Positions 1-11,178 of a DNA stretch of 64,000 bases are shown piece by piece. A program made the position numbers and the translations under genes. Below the pieces are notes generated by a model. That model was given only the letters and a program-made list of their open reading frames with translations, searched no databases and was not told where the DNA came from. Each line of letters begins with the position of its first letter. The stretch's first letter is position 1. Origin of the DNA: JAOPZW01 sp963707695. GTDB lineage: Bacteria > Actinomycetota > Thermoleophilia > Solirubrobacterales > Solirubrobacteraceae. The stretch covers positions 1,054,001 through 1,118,000 of the forward strand of contig CAVPQY010000003.1 of NCBI GenBank assembly GCA_963707695.1. The letters are read 5' to 3'.

Positions 1-1
1 C

Positions 2-326
2 GCGCGGCTGGCCAAGGAGCTGCTGCCCGCGCTCGACGACTTCGAGCGCGCGCTGGCGGCCGCCGAGTCCCAGCCCGAGAACCAGGACCATCACCTGACC
101 GACGGGATCCGCCTGGTCCAGGCCGCAGCTGCTCGGCGCGCTCAAGCGCGTCGGGATCGAGCCCGACGCCCCCAAGGGCGAGCGGTTCGACCCCCATCGC
201 CACGAGGCGCTGGCCCAGCAGCCGGCCGAGGGCGCCGAGAGCGGGACGATCATCGAGGTGTACTCGGCCGGCTACCGCATCGGCGACGAGGTGCTGCGCC
301 CCGCCAAGGTGGTCGTCGCGGCGTAG
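2..326 (+). CDS. grpE: GrpE nucleotide exchange factor, C-terminal part (5' end outside window)
   Basis: Cytoplasmic co-chaperone that releases ADP from DnaK. The visible part carries the end of the long helix and the C-terminal beta domain, ending with the typical pattern ...GTIIEVYSAGYRIGDEVLRP. It stops three bases before dnaJ, as expected for a dnaK-grpE-dnaJ-hspR operon. The frame changes near base 125: up to there frame 2 reads ARLAKELLPALDDFERAL, afterwards frame 3 reads QLLGALKRVGIEP. Removing the G at 125 restores the expected ...LVQAQLLGALKRVG, so I read this as a one-base sequence error rather than a broken gene. Family assignment is firm from the C-terminal motif and the gene order. 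Confidence 0.9.
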
Positions 327-328
327 CC

Positions 329-1438
329 ATGGCCGGTCAGGACCTCTACAAGGTGCTGGGCGTCGAGAAGAAGGCGTCGCACGACGAGATCAAGAAGGCC
401 TACCGCAAGCTCGCGCGGCGGTTCCACCCCGACCGCAACCCGGGCGACACGCGCGCCGAGGAGCGCTTCAAGGAGGTCCAGGCCGCCTACGACGTGCTCG
501 GCGACCCCGAGAAGCGCAAGCAGTACGACCGCGGCTCCCTGTTCGGCTTCGGCGGCTCCGGCCCCGCGGGCAGCGCCGGCGGCGGCTTCGACCCGGGCGA
601 CGTCGGCGACATCCTCTCCAACCTCTTCGGCCGGGCGACGGGGCGCGGCGGCGCCGGGCCGGCCGGCGGCGGCGCGCGGCGCGGCCCGCGCCCGGAGCGC
701 GGCCGCGACCTCGAGGCCGAGGTCACCGTCTCCTTCGACCAGGCCATCGAGGGCACGCAGGTCCCCCTCAGCGTGCCCACGGCCACGCCGTGCGGCACCT
801 GCCGCGGCACGGGCGCCAAGCCGGGGACGAGCCCCGTCGTCTGCCCCCGGTGCCAGGGCCGCGGCGTGGAGTCCGAAGGGCAGGGCCTGTTCTCGATCAG
901 CCAGCCCTGCTCGCGCTGCGGCGGCGCCGGCGTCGTCATCGAGGACCCGTGCCCGACCTGCCACGGCAACGGCGCCGTCCGCACGATCAAGAAGTACCGC
1001 GTGAACATCCCCGCCGGGGTGCGGGACGGCTCGCGCGTGCGCCTGGCCGCCAAGGGCGAGCCCGGACGCCACGGCGGCGACCCCGGCGACCTCTACGTCG
1101 TCACGCGCGTGAAGCCCTCGCCGGTGTTCGCGCGCAAGGGCGACCACCTCGAGGTCGAGGTCCCGCTCACCATCCCCGAGGCGATCCGCGGGGCCGAGGT
1201 CGAGGTGCCCACGCTCAACGGCCGCAAGCGCCTGCGCGTCCCCGCCGGCACGCGGCACGGCACGGTCCAGCGCCTGCGCGGCGAGGGACCGCCGCGGCTG
1301 GGATCGTCCGGGCGGGGCGACATCCACTACCGGTTCGTCATCGACGTCCCCGCGACGCTGAGCGCCGAGCAGTCCGAGGCGGTCGAGAAGCTGTCGCAGG
1401 TGATGGACGGCGACCCGCGCGCGAGGCTCTTCGCCTGA
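329..1438 (+). CDS. dnaJ: DnaJ (Hsp40) co-chaperone
   Basis: Full-length type I Hsp40, 369 aa. The J domain (about 1-67) has the HPD triad at 33-35 that stimulates DnaK ATPase. A Gly/Phe-rich linker follows (about 70-130). The zinc domain (about 155-217) has four CxxCxGxG modules: CGTCRGTG, CPRCQGRG, CSRCGGAG and CPTCHGNG. The two C-terminal substrate-binding barrels complete the protein. The ATG lies two bases after the grpE stop, and the stop overlaps the hspR start as ATGA, so the three genes form one operon. Actinobacteria usually have two dnaJ genes; the position beside grpE and hspR marks this as the one in the HspR-controlled operon. Confidence 0.97.
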   Translation: MAGQDLYKVLGVEKKASHDEIKKAYRKLARRFHPDRNPGDTRAEERFKEVQAAYDVLGDPEKRKQYDRGSLFGFGGSGPAGSAGGGFDPGDVGDILSNLFGRATGRGGAGPAGGGARRGPRPERGRDLEAEVTVSFDQAIEGTQVPLSVPTATPCGTCRGTGAKPGTSPVVCPRCQGRGVESEGQGLFSISQPCSRCGGAGVVIEDPCPTCHGNGAVRTIKKYRVNIPAGVRDGSRVRLAAKGEPGRHGGDPGDLYVVTRVKPSPVFARKGDHLEVEVPLTIPEAIRGAEVEVPTLNGRKRLRVPAGTRHGTVQRLRGEGPPRLGSSGRGDIHYRFVIDVPATLSAEQSEAVEKLSQVMDGDPRARLFA

Positions 1439-1923
1439 TGGCCTCCGGCCGCCGCACGACCCGCGTCACGGTCAGCACGTCGCGCGGCGTGTTCATGATC
1501 AGCGTCGCCGCGGAGCTGGCCGAGATGCACCCGCAGACCCTGCGGATGTACGAGGCCCGCGGGCTCATCGAGCCCAAGCGCTCGCCCAAGGGCACGCGGC
1601 TGTACTCCCAGGAGGACGTCGAGAAGCTCCGGCGCATCCAGGAGATGACGAACGAGCTCGGCCTCAACCTGGCCGGCGTCGAGCGCGTGCTCGCGCTCGA
1701 GCTGGAGCTCGAGCGCACGACCCGCCGGCTCGTGGCACTCGAGGAGCGCAGCCGGCGCATGCGCGCGGAGCTCGAGGCCGAGGTCGAGCGCGCCCGCCAG
1801 TCGCTGCGCGGCGAGCTCGTGCCCTACCGCCGCGGCGAGGTGCTGCCGGTCAGCCGCCGCATCCCCGTGCGCCGCGACGACGCGGGGCCCGACGGCTCCG
1901 GCCGCGGCGCCAGCGACGCCTAG
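1438..1923 (+). CDS. hspR: HspR, MerR-type heat-shock repressor
   Basis: 161 aa. The N-terminal winged-helix MerR domain (about 18-87) reads ISVAAELAEMHPQTLRMYEA, the hallmark of HspR. An Arg/Glu-rich helix follows (about 90-130), then a basic tail. In Streptomyces, HspR binds HAIR inverted repeats and represses the dnaK operon and clpB, with DnaK as co-repressor; the same role is inferred here. The ATG overlaps the dnaJ stop (ATGA), giving translational coupling. A HAIR-like repeat lies in front of clpB at 6014-6036. The TAG stop shares its CTAG tetranucleotide with the stop of the convergent response-regulator gene. The longer upstream frame open from base 790 is only dnaJ read out of frame. 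Confidence 0.95.
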   Translation: MASGRRTTRVTVSTSRGVFMISVAAELAEMHPQTLRMYEARGLIEPKRSPKGTRLYSQEDVEKLRRIQEMTNELGLNLAGVERVLALELELERTTRRLVALEERSRRMRAELEAEVERARQSLRGELVPYRRGEVLPVSRRIPVRRDDAGPDGSGRGASDA

Positions 1924-2587
1924 GCCGCGCCGCCCGCGGGGTCGGGCGTGACGAGCCCGGTCTCGTAGGCGAGGACGACCGCCTGCACGCGGTCGCGCAG
2001 CCCGAGCTTGCCCAGCACGCGCGCGACGTGCGTCTTGACGGTGTTCTCGCCGAGCACGAGCTCGGCGGCGATCTCGGCGTTGGAGAGGCCGCGGGCCAGC
2101 AGGCGCAGCACGTCGAGCTCGCGCGCGGTGAGCTCGGCCAGCGCGGCGCGGCACGCCGCCGGCGTCGGGCCGCGCGGCCGTGGGCGAAGTGCTCGATCAG
2201 CCGGCGGGTGATCGACGGCGCGAGCAGCGCGTCGCCGGCGGCGGCGACGCGCACGGCGTCGAGCAGCCGGTCGGCGGGCGTGTCCTTGAGCAGGAAGCCG
2301 CTCGCGCCGATGCGCAGCGCCTCGTAGACGTACTCGTCGCGGTCGAACGTCGTGAGCATCACGACCGCGGTGTCCAGGTCGGGGTCGGCGAGGATCCGCT
2401 CCGCCGCCTGCAGGCCGTCGAGCTCGGGCATGCGGATGTCCATCAGCACGACGTCGGGGCGGCGCCGCGGACGACGTCGACCGCGGCGCGCCCGTCGCCG
2501 GCCTCGCCGACGACGGTCGATGTCGGGCTCGGCGTCGAGGATCACGCGGAAGCCGGTGCGCAGCAGGCGCTGGTCGTCGGCGATCAC
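1920..2587 (-). CDS. NarL/LuxR-family response regulator (frameshifted)
   Basis: DNA-binding response regulator of a two-component system. The receiver begins IADDQRLLRTGF, with the acidic pair of the phosphorylation site. The phospho-acceptor Asp sits in VVLMDIRMPELDG and the conserved Lys in LLKDTP. The C-terminal LuxR helix-turn-helix reads LTARELDVLRLLARGLSNAE followed by GENTVKTHVARVLGKLGL. Reading frame is lost at least twice: within about 2460-2525, where the net change restores the frame, and at about 2165-2175 between receiver and HTH. The start is unclear. A GTG at 2587 gives M-I-A-D-D, but the frame stays open upstream with P-I-T-V. The likely partner is one of the divergent kinases at 3312-5628. 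The stop shares CTAG with hspR. Confidence 0.8.
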
Positions 2588-2599
2588 GACGGTGATCGG

Positions 2600-3152
2600 G
2601 CGGCCGGCGGCGGCTCGGCTCGGCGGCGCGTCGTCGCGGCTCGTCCTCGCGCCACAGCACGGCGCGACCGCCGACCGGCTCGCGCGATGCCCTTGCAGGC
2701 GCAGCGCGCCCGCGCGGCTGCATCAGCGTCGTCGACGCGCGGCGCCCGGCGACCTGGCGCACGACGTCGGAGGCGAGGATCTCGCCGGCGTCGGCCGCGT
2801 CGCACAGCCGGCTGGCGACGATCACCGGCGTGCCGTAGAGGTCGTCGCCGTCGGCGAGCGGCTCGCCGGCGTCGAGGCCGATCGCGCAGCGCGAGCCCGT
2901 CGCCGCGGCCGCGGTCGCGCGCTGCATCGTCGACCGCGCAGCGCACGGCCGCGACGGCGCTGGCGAACGCGACCATCAGCCCGTCGCCGGTCGACTTGAC
3001 CTCGCGGCCGCCGTGCTCGGCGACCGCGCGCGCGCAGCGCGTCGAAGTGCGTCGCGGCGCAGCGCGTCGGCGGCCTCGTCGCCGTGGCGGTCGAACAGCG
3101 ACGTCGAGCCGACGAGGTCGGTGAACAGGATCGTGACGAACGCGGGCTCCAT
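2600..3152 (-). CDS. Class III adenylate/guanylate cyclase domain protein (frameshifted)
   Basis: Stand-alone CHD-type nucleotide cyclase domain of roughly 180 aa. It starts MEPAFVTILFTDLVGSTSLF, including the metal-binding Asp in FTDLVGST. It continues through REVKSTGDGLMVAFASAVAA (second metal-site region) and GEPLADGDDLYGTPVIVASR (dimer-arm region). The product would be a cyclic nucleotide, or the domain could be a non-catalytic sensor; residues that set ATP or GTP choice cannot be read safely. Frame breaks occur near 3050 and 2930 and again toward the 3' end. The boundary with the downstream response regulator is not resolved, and a true stop may have been hidden by an error. Upstream, tandem palindromes lie at 3190-3236. 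Confidence 0.7.
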
Positions 3153-3189
3153 GCGCGGCGAGCATCATCGCCGCTCGCGGGCGCGCGCG

Positions 3190-3236
3190 TCACCCTCCGG
3201 GGTGAGGCCAGCCGCGCGGTTCACCCGCGCGGGTGA
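3190..3236. promoter_or_regulatory. Tandem 16-bp palindromes TCACCC-N4-GGGTGA in a divergent promoter region
   Basis: Two perfect inverted repeats with identical arms occupy 3190-3205 (spacer TCCG) and 3221-3236 (spacer GCGC). Their centres are 31 bp apart, about three helical turns. They lie between the minus-strand cyclase/regulator genes (start 3152) and the plus-strand kinase genes (start about 3312). Equal arms and helical spacing favour a DNA operator bound by a dimeric regulator. The NarL-type regulator at 1920-2587 is the obvious candidate, but this is inference. Confidence 0.5.
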
Positions 3237-3311
3237 CGACGGCGCGGCGCGACCATGGCCCAGGATCGGCCGCATGCGCCACCAGATCCCCGCAGCGGAG
3301 CCGAAGCCGCG

Positions 3312-4473
3312 ATGATTCGCTCCATGGATGCCCGCCGCGATCGACGTCGGCGTCGCGACCTGCTGCTGATCGCGTCGTCTTCAGCGCGCTCGGCGTCGTC
3401 CTCATGGTCGCGAACGTCGGTCCAGCGCGACGGTGCGGACGCGCCGCGTGGCTCGCCGTCCCGGTCGTTCCTGCTCGTGACCCTGCCGCTGCTGTGGCGC
3501 CGCGCCGCGCCGCTGGCGGCGCTCGTCGGCGTCCTCGGTCGCGCTCGCTGCTGCACACGGCGCTGCTTCGGCACGCGTCGTCCGCTGCGGCGTGCGTCTT
3601 CCCGGTCGACGTTCGCTGCTGCGCGTTCTCCGCCGGCGCCGCGGCTCGACCGCGCGCGAGGCGCTGCATCGGCCTCGGCGCTCGGCTCGCGACCTGGCTC
3701 GTGCGTCGTGACGCTCGACGACGCGCGGTCGGCGCCGACGTCCTGCCGCTGTTCGTCCCGCTGACCGCCGCGGTCTGGGGCATCGGGCCGCGTCGTGCGC
3801 TCGCGCGGCCGCATGGTCGACGGAGCTGCGGGCGCGCACCGCCGAGCTGCGCGCGGCGCGCGACGAGCGCGCCCGCCTCGAGGTCGCGACCGACCGGGCG
3901 CGGCTGTCGGCGCGAGCTCGACGAGCTGCTGCAGCGCCGCCTCGGCGAGCTCGGCGCGCGCTGGCGGACGCCGGCGCGCGCCGAGCGGACGCCGACGCCG
4001 CCACGGCGACGCTCGCCGACATCGAGCGCGAGAGCCGCCGCACGCTCGAGGAGATGCGCGCGGTCGTCGGCGTGCTGCGCGAGCGACGACGCGGCGGCGC
4101 CGACCGCGCCGCAGCCGACGCTCACCCACCTCGAGGCGCTGCTCGTGCGCGCCAAGGGCGCCGGCGCGCGGCTGACGCGTCGAGGGCAGCCCGCGCGTGC
4201 TGCCCGGCCGGGGTCGAGCTGTCGGCCTACCGGGTCGTCGAGCACCTGCTCGACGCGCTCGAGGACGCGCCCGACGTCGACGTGCGCGTCCGCTTCGGCG
4301 ACGACGCGCTCGAGCTGGCCGTCACCGGGCCGCGCCGCGCCGGCGCGCCGACGCGGCGCATCGAGCGCGCCCGCGAGCGCGTGCAGCTGCACCACGGCAC
4401 GCTGCGAGGCGACGATCACGCGACGGCCGCGCCGAGGCCATCGTCCACCTGCCGGTGCTCGCGGGCGGTCTGA
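3312..4473 (+). CDS. Histidine-kinase-like protein with degenerate phospho-acceptor box (frameshifted)
   Basis: Sensor-kinase paralogue read across several frames. A membrane region near the start reads ALGVVLMVANVG and LLVTLPLLW. Then come ERARLEVATDRARL and an H-box-like segment with E-L-D where active HisKA_3 kinases have E-L-H. Next are ESRRTLEEMRAVVGVLR and a C-terminal part ending IVHLPVLAG. No clear N or G box of the ATPase domain can be read. The frame changes many times (for example near 3375, 3540, 3905, 3950, 4085 and 4180), most corrected by removing one base. The start is ATG 3312 or 3324. The next kinase begins immediately after the TGA at 4471-4473. It may be a pseudokinase partner of that protein. 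Confidence 0.6.
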
Positions 4474-4474
4474 G

Positions 4475-5628
4475 GTGCCGGCCCGCCGGCGCGAGCGTCG
4501 TGCTGGGCGTCGCCGCTCGGCGGCGCTCGGCGCGCCGCTCGGCGTCGCTCGCCGGCGACGCACGCCGCTCGCGGATCGCGCGCCGGGTCGTCGCCGGTGC
4601 GCGTCGCTGCCGGTCGCGCCGCGGCACCCGGCGCGGCGTGGGTCATCGGCCGTCGGCCGCGGCTGCTCGTCACCGCGCCCGGGCACGCTCGTGCCCTTCG
4701 GCGCCGCGTCGCTGCTCGGCGCCCACTGCGTTCGCCGCCGCCCGCTGCGGCGACCGCCGCGGGGCGGCGCTGCGGCGCTGGTGGCGCTCGCGGGCTCGGC
4801 CTCGTGCGTCGGCATCGTCGCGGACGCCGACGCGCTCGTGCCGTTCCTCATGCTGCCCGGCGCCGCCTGGGCCGCCGGCCGCGCGCTGCGCGAGCGCGAG
4901 CTCGTCGCCGCCGCGCTGGCCGAGCGGGCGCGCGAGCTCGAGGAGGAGCGCGAGGCCTACGCCGCGCTGTCGGTGCGCTACGAGCGCGCGCGCATCGCCT
5001 CCGAGCTGCACGACATCGTCGCCCACGCGATCAGCGTGATGGTCGTGCAGGCCGGCGGCCGGCCAGCGGCTCGCGGCCGACGACCCCGAGCTGACGGCCG
5101 AGACGTTCGCGGCGATCGCCGGCGCCGCGCGCCAGGCCGAGGAGGACATGGGGCGCCTCGTCGCGCTGCTCGCCGACGACGACGCGATCGGCGCCCGGCG
5201 CCCGACCTGGCGCTCGTCGAGGAGCTCGTCGCGCGCGCCGCGGGCAGCGGCCTCGACGTGACGCTGCGGCTCGAGGGCGAGCGCGAGGGCCTGCCGGCGC
5301 ACGGTCGCGCAGGCCGCCTACCGCGTCGTGCAGGAGAGCCTGACCAACGCCCTGCGCTACGCGGCCGGCGCCGCGGTCCGCGTGCGTCGTCCGCGGCGAG
5401 CCCAGGACGCTCGAGCGTCGAGGTCGTCAACGGCCCCGCGCCGCGGGCGACGGCGCTGGCCGGGCACGGGCACCGGCAACGGCCTGCGCGGGCTGCGCGA
5501 GCGGGTCGGCGCCTGCGGCGGCCGGCTCGACGCCGGCCCGACCGCCGCACGGCGGCTGGCGCGTCGCCGCGCGGCTGCCCCAGGGGCCCGCCGCCGCGAT
5601 CCCCGCCGAGGCCGCCGCCGGCGGCTAG
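4475..5628 (+). CDS. Sensor histidine kinase, HisKA_3 type (frameshifted)
   Basis: Sensor kinase of the NarL-partner class. Short hydrophobic segments (ALVALAGSASCVGIVADAD, ALVPFLMLPGAAW) are followed by a coiled linker ELEEEREAYAALSVRYERAR. The dimerisation/phospho-acceptor helix has an intact H box, ELHDIVAHAISVMVVQ. The ATPase part shows the N box region AYRVVQESLTNALRYA and the glycine loop GNGLRGLRERVGACGG. Phosphotransfer to the minus-strand regulator at 1920-2587 is inferred from proximity. Frame changes occur repeatedly up to about 5060 and again near 5190, 5305, 5390 and 5550. The GTG at 4475 directly follows the previous stop. The TAG at 5626-5628 shares CTAG with the convergent small gene. 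Confidence 0.75.
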
Positions 5629-5978
5629 GAGCCGCGGTTCGGGTCGGGCGTCGTCCCGCCCGCGCCGGGCGCCGGCCCGGCCGGTCGCTCGCCCGGGGCG
5701 GTGGTGGCGTCGTGCGCCACGCCGGCCTGGGAGCGGTCGACCTCGGAGGGGTCCGTGTCGCCCTGCGTCGTGTACTCGCCGCCGCGGGCGACGTTGGCCT
5801 CGGCCTGCCGCTCGGCCGCGACGCGGCCGGGGTGGTCCTTGGGCAGGTCGTGGGGACTGACCTCGTCGTGGGCCTCGGGCGTGTCGCCGAGCGCGGTCCC
5901 GTCGTCCGGGGTCAGCGGCCCCAGGGGCTCCTGCGCATCGTCGTGGTGTGGGGAAGGATCGTGCCGCGGCTCGCTCAT
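5625..5978 (-). CDS. Small acidic hydrophilic protein of unknown function
   Basis: 117 aa, rich in Asp, Pro, Gly and His, with no hydrophobic segment and no recognised domain. It looks largely disordered. The N-terminal half (DDAQEPLGPLTPDDGTALGD, then PHDLPKDHPGR) resembles small proteins I associate with related actinobacteria, but I cannot name a family. I chose ATG 5978 over GTG 5984 because a TAGCGT minus-10 box (forward 5984-5989) leaves only four bases before it. The gene is divergent from clpB across 64 bp and ends in a CTAG shared with the kinase stop. A stress link through the shared intergenic region is possible but unproven. Confidence 0.6.
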   Translation of the reverse strand: MSEPRHDPSPHHDDAQEPLGPLTPDDGTALGDTPEAHDEVSPHDLPKDHPGRVAAERQAEANVARGGEYTTQGDTDPSEVDRSQAGVAHDATTAPGERPAGPAPGAGGTTPDPNRGS

Positions 5979-6013
5979 GCCCACGCGCTACCCGTCTGGG
6001 GCATTGCGCAATA

Positions 6014-6036
6014 ATCTCAGTGAGCTACACTAAGAT
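6014..6036 (+). promoter_or_regulatory. HAIR-like inverted repeat upstream of clpB
   Basis: ATCTCAGTG (6014-6022) and CACTAAGAT (6028-6036) are inverted arms matching at 8 of 9 positions around AGCTA, ending six bases before the clpB ATG. The core AGT-N7-ACT has the same spacing as the HspR operator HAIR (CTTGAGT-N7-ACTCAAG), though the outer bases differ. hspR itself is 4 kb upstream and clpB is a classical HspR target. An A/T-rich stretch CAATAAT at 6009-6015 could be the minus-10 box, so a bound repressor would cover the promoter. Confidence 0.6.
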
Positions 6037-6042
6037 CTGACC

Positions 6043-8589
<2,547 letters not shown>

Positions 8590-8956
8590 CGCGCCCGTAC
8601 GGGAAGCCGGGGACGGGGTGCTCACCGGCCTCGGCGAGGCGCTCGGCTGGTGAGGGAGGCCGCGGGCCCGTTCGCGGTCGCGGGCGCGGGGCGTTCAGGC
8701 GAATCCTCGAGCGTCCGCGGGATCGAGCGTCATCTCTGCGCCGTTCTAGGTGCCGAAGATGACGTTCGAGACGCCTGTTCGTGCCCGGTCGCCCCGAGCG
8801 CTGCGGGCTGAGCGGACCGCTCGTCAGGCCGGCCTCCCACCCTCCCTCACCAGCCCGGCTCCGGCCACGCCTGCGCCGGACCCTGACCAGCGACGCGGCG
8901 CGGGGCCGTCGAGCAGCGCGCGGGAAGCCGGGCGCAGATGAGGTAGAACCCCGTCC
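8590..8956. other. Intergenic stretch without a supported gene
   Basis: 367 bp between clpB and the GYD-domain gene. A perfect 10-bp palindrome CCCGTACGGG (8594-8603) follows the clpB stop directly; it has no T-tract. A short inverted repeat GAGCGG-A-CCGCTC lies near 8811-8823. The two open frames of 63-65 codons here have no start context or recognisable protein. A TAGAAC box about eight bases before the ATG at 8957 may be the promoter of the next gene. Confidence 0.4.
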
Positions 8957-9238
8957 ATGCCGACCTACATCTTGCTGACGACCCTCACCCCCGAGGGCGT
9001 GCAGACGGTGAAGAACAACCCGCAGCGCATCCGCGAGGTCAACCGCGAGATCGAGCAGCTCGGGGCCACCGTCAAGCAGCAGTGGGCGACGCTCGGGCGC
9101 TTCGACTTCGTGAACATCGTGGAGGCGCCCGACGAGCACACCATCGCGCGCGTGTCGCTCGAGCTGAGCTCCCGCGGCACGGGCTCCTACGAGACGCTGA
9201 TCGGGATCCCGATCGACGACTTCATCGCGTCGCTGTGA
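8957..9238 (+). CDS. GYD-domain protein
   Basis: 93 aa matching the small GYD family (dimeric alpha/beta-barrel-like proteins of unknown biochemical role). It opens MPTYILLTTLTPEGVQTVKN. The middle reads GRFDFVNIVEAPDEHTIARV, equivalent to the family's G-x-Y-D-hydrophobic strand, here G-R-F-D. It lacks signal peptide or membrane segments, so it is probably cytoplasmic. It lies just before purD with 147 bp between them, on the same strand. Whether they are cotranscribed is not clear, and a purine role is not implied by the family. Confidence 0.8.
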   Translation: MPTYILLTTLTPEGVQTVKNNPQRIREVNREIEQLGATVKQQWATLGRFDFVNIVEAPDEHTIARVSLELSSRGTGSYETLIGIPIDDFIASL

Positions 9239-9385
9239 CGGTGACGGACGCCTCGCCGCGCGTGGCGGTCGTCGCTGCGGCCGAGGTCCGTGCTGGCGCA
9301 CTGTCCCTGGCCGCCGGCGACGCCAGCGCACGACGATCCGTGCGTCACCGTCGCAGCGAGCGCCCGTCCTGGGACGGCCAGCCGC

Positions 9386-10669
9386 GTGAAGGTCCTCGTC
9401 GTCGGCGGGGGCGGTCGCGAGCACGCGATCGTCCGGGCGCTGCGGCGCTCGCCCCGGACCCCCGACGTGCTGTGCGCGCCGGGCAACCCGGGCATCGCCG
9501 CGGAGGCCCGGTGCGCCGACGTGGGCGTGACCGACGTCGACGGGCTCGTCGCGCTGGCCCGGGCCGAGGGGGTCGACCTCGTCGTCGTCGGCCCCGAGGC
9601 CCCGCTGGTCGCGGGGCTGGCGGATGCGGTGGCGGCGGCGGGCATCGCGGTCTTCGGGCCGGGCGCCGAGGGCGCCCGCCTGGAGGGCTCGAAGGCGCAC
9701 GCGAAGGACCTCATGGCCGCGGCCGGGGTGCCCACGGGCGGCTGGGCGACGGTCGAGGACGTCGACGCGGGCCTGGCGGCGATCGGCGGGCGCTACCCGG
9801 CGGTCGTGAAGTTCGACGGCCTGGCCGCCGGCAAGGGGGTCGTCGTGGCCGAGGACGAGGCGCAGGCCCGGACGGCGCTCGAGGCCTTCCTCGTCGAGCG
9901 CCGCCACGGCCCGGGCCCGGTCGTCGTGGAGGAGTTCCTCGACGGCGAGGAGCTGTCGCTGCTCGCCCTCTGCGACGGCGAGCGCGCCCTCGCGCTCGCG
10001 CCCGCGCAGGACTTCAAGCGCCTGGGCGAGGGCGACACCGGGCCGAACACCGGCGGCATGGGCTCCTACTCGCCGGTGCCGGGGGTCGACGAGGCGCGCG
10101 CGGAGGCGCTCTGCGCCGCGATCCACCAGCCGGTGGTCGACGAGCTGGGCCGCCGTGGCGCCCCGTTCCGGGGGGTCCTCTACGCGGGGCTCATGCTCAC
10201 CGCCGACGGCCCGCGCGTCCTGGAGTTCAACGTGCGCTTCGGCGACCCGGAGACGCAGGCTGTGCTGCCGCGTCTGCGCAGCGACCTGCTCGACCTGCTC
10301 GAGCGCTGCGCCCGCGGCGGGGGACTGGCGGACGCGCCGGCGGTCGACTGGGACCCGCGCACAGCGGTGACGCTCGTCCTGGCGGCGCCCGGGTACCCGG
10401 CGGCGCCGCGGACGGGCACCCCGATCGCGGGGCTCGAGGAGGCCGCCGCGACCGGCGCCGAGGTGACGCATGCGGGGACGGCCCGCGCCGGCGCGGCCGG
10501 CGGAGGGGACGTCGTCACCGCGGGCGGCCGCGTCCTGAACGTCACGGCGCTCGGCGACGGCCCCGCGGACGCCCGCGCCGCCGCCTATGCTGCCGCCGAC
10601 CTGATCACCTTCGAGGGCCGCCAGCTGCGCCGCGACATCGCGCTGCGGGCCGTGGAGCACCCCGCATGA
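9386..10669 (+). CDS. purD: Phosphoribosylamine-glycine ligase (GARS)
   Basis: 427 aa. Ligates glycine to 5-phosphoribosylamine with ATP, step 2 of IMP synthesis. The N-terminal Rossmann-like domain starts KVLVVGGGGREHAIV. The ATP-grasp region includes VVKFDGLAAGKGVVVAEDE and VEEFLDGEELS. The GARS signature RFGDPETQ lies in LEFNVRFGDPETQAVL. I chose GTG 9386 because it places KVLVVGGGG at the N terminus as in the family; the frame is open 32 codons further upstream but those residues are not PurD-like. The stop overlaps the purE start (ATGA), so the two are coupled. Confidence 0.95.
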   Translation: MKVLVVGGGGREHAIVRALRRSPRTPDVLCAPGNPGIAAEARCADVGVTDVDGLVALARAEGVDLVVVGPEAPLVAGLADAVAAAGIAVFGPGAEGARLEGSKAHAKDLMAAAGVPTGGWATVEDVDAGLAAIGGRYPAVVKFDGLAAGKGVVVAEDEAQARTALEAFLVERRHGPGPVVVEEFLDGEELSLLALCDGERALALAPAQDFKRLGEGDTGPNTGGMGSYSPVPGVDEARAEALCAAIHQPVVDELGRRGAPFRGVLYAGLMLTADGPRVLEFNVRFGDPETQAVLPRLRSDLLDLLERCARGGGLADAPAVDWDPRTAVTLVLAAPGYPAAPRTGTPIAGLEEAAATGAEVTHAGTARAGAAGGGDVVTAGGRVLNVTALGDGPADARAAAYAAADLITFEGRQLRRDIALRAVEHPA

Positions 10670-11178
10670 GCGAAGACCCGGACGTGCAACGTGGGACCGC
10701 GAGCGTGACCGAGGCCGACGAGGCCGCGGACACGGCCGAGGAGGTCGAGGCCGACCTGGCCACCCTCGACGTCGACACCCCGCACGTCGGGATCATCATG
10801 GGCTCCAAGAGCGACCTGGAGACGATGGAGCAGGCCGGCAAGGTCCTCCAGGAGCGCGGGATCCGGTACGAGATCCGCGTCATGTCCGCCCACCGCGAGC
10901 CCGACACCGTGGCCGACTACTGCCGCAACGCGAAGATGCGCGGTCTGCGCGTGATCATCGCGGGCGCCGGCCTCTCGGCCGCGCTGCCCGGCGTGGCCGC
11001 CGCCCACACCGAGCTGCCCGTGGTCGGCGTGCCCCTCTCGAGCCGGCTCAGCGCCATGGGCGGCCTCGACGCGCTGCTCAGCGTCGCCCAGATGCCGCCC
11101 GGCGTGCCCGTGGCCTGCGTCGGGCTGGACAACGCGAAGAACGCCGGCCACCTGGCCGCGCGCATCCTCGGCGCCTAG
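10666..11178 (+). CDS. purE: N5-carboxyaminoimidazole ribonucleotide mutase (PurE)
   Basis: 170 aa. Catalytic subunit for the carboxylation branch giving CAIR. The core starts at about residue 42 (VGIIMGSKSDLETM) and contains SAHREPDTV, the substrate-binding motif, then GLSAALPGVAAAHTELPVVG. About 40 N-terminal residues are acidic and not part of the usual fold. The ATG overlaps the purD stop. A purK (NCAIR synthetase) gene is not next to it, although that is the common arrangement. Either purK is elsewhere or carboxylation is PurK-independent; the sequence cannot decide. The stop shares a CTAG with the convergent esterase gene. Confidence 0.93.
   Translation: MSEDPDVQRGTASVTEADEAADTAEEVEADLATLDVDTPHVGIIMGSKSDLETMEQAGKVLQERGIRYEIRVMSAHREPDTVADYCRNAKMRGLRVIIAGAGLSAALPGVAAAHTELPVVGVPLSSRLSAMGGLDALLSVAQMPPGVPVACVGLDNAKNAGHLAARILGA

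Noticed and set aside
2160..3152. Cyclase-response regulator fusion protein
   Set aside because: The apparent continuity arises only in a shifted frame; the regulator's own frame is open across the junction because of unresolved errors, and a stop could easily be masked.
1920..5628. Degenerating signalling locus or programmed frameshifting
   Set aside because: The same type of one-base insertion hits conserved genes elsewhere (grpE, recQ, aguA), and the conserved motifs between breaks are unspoiled. Error is the simpler reading; slippery heptamers and stimulators are not seen.
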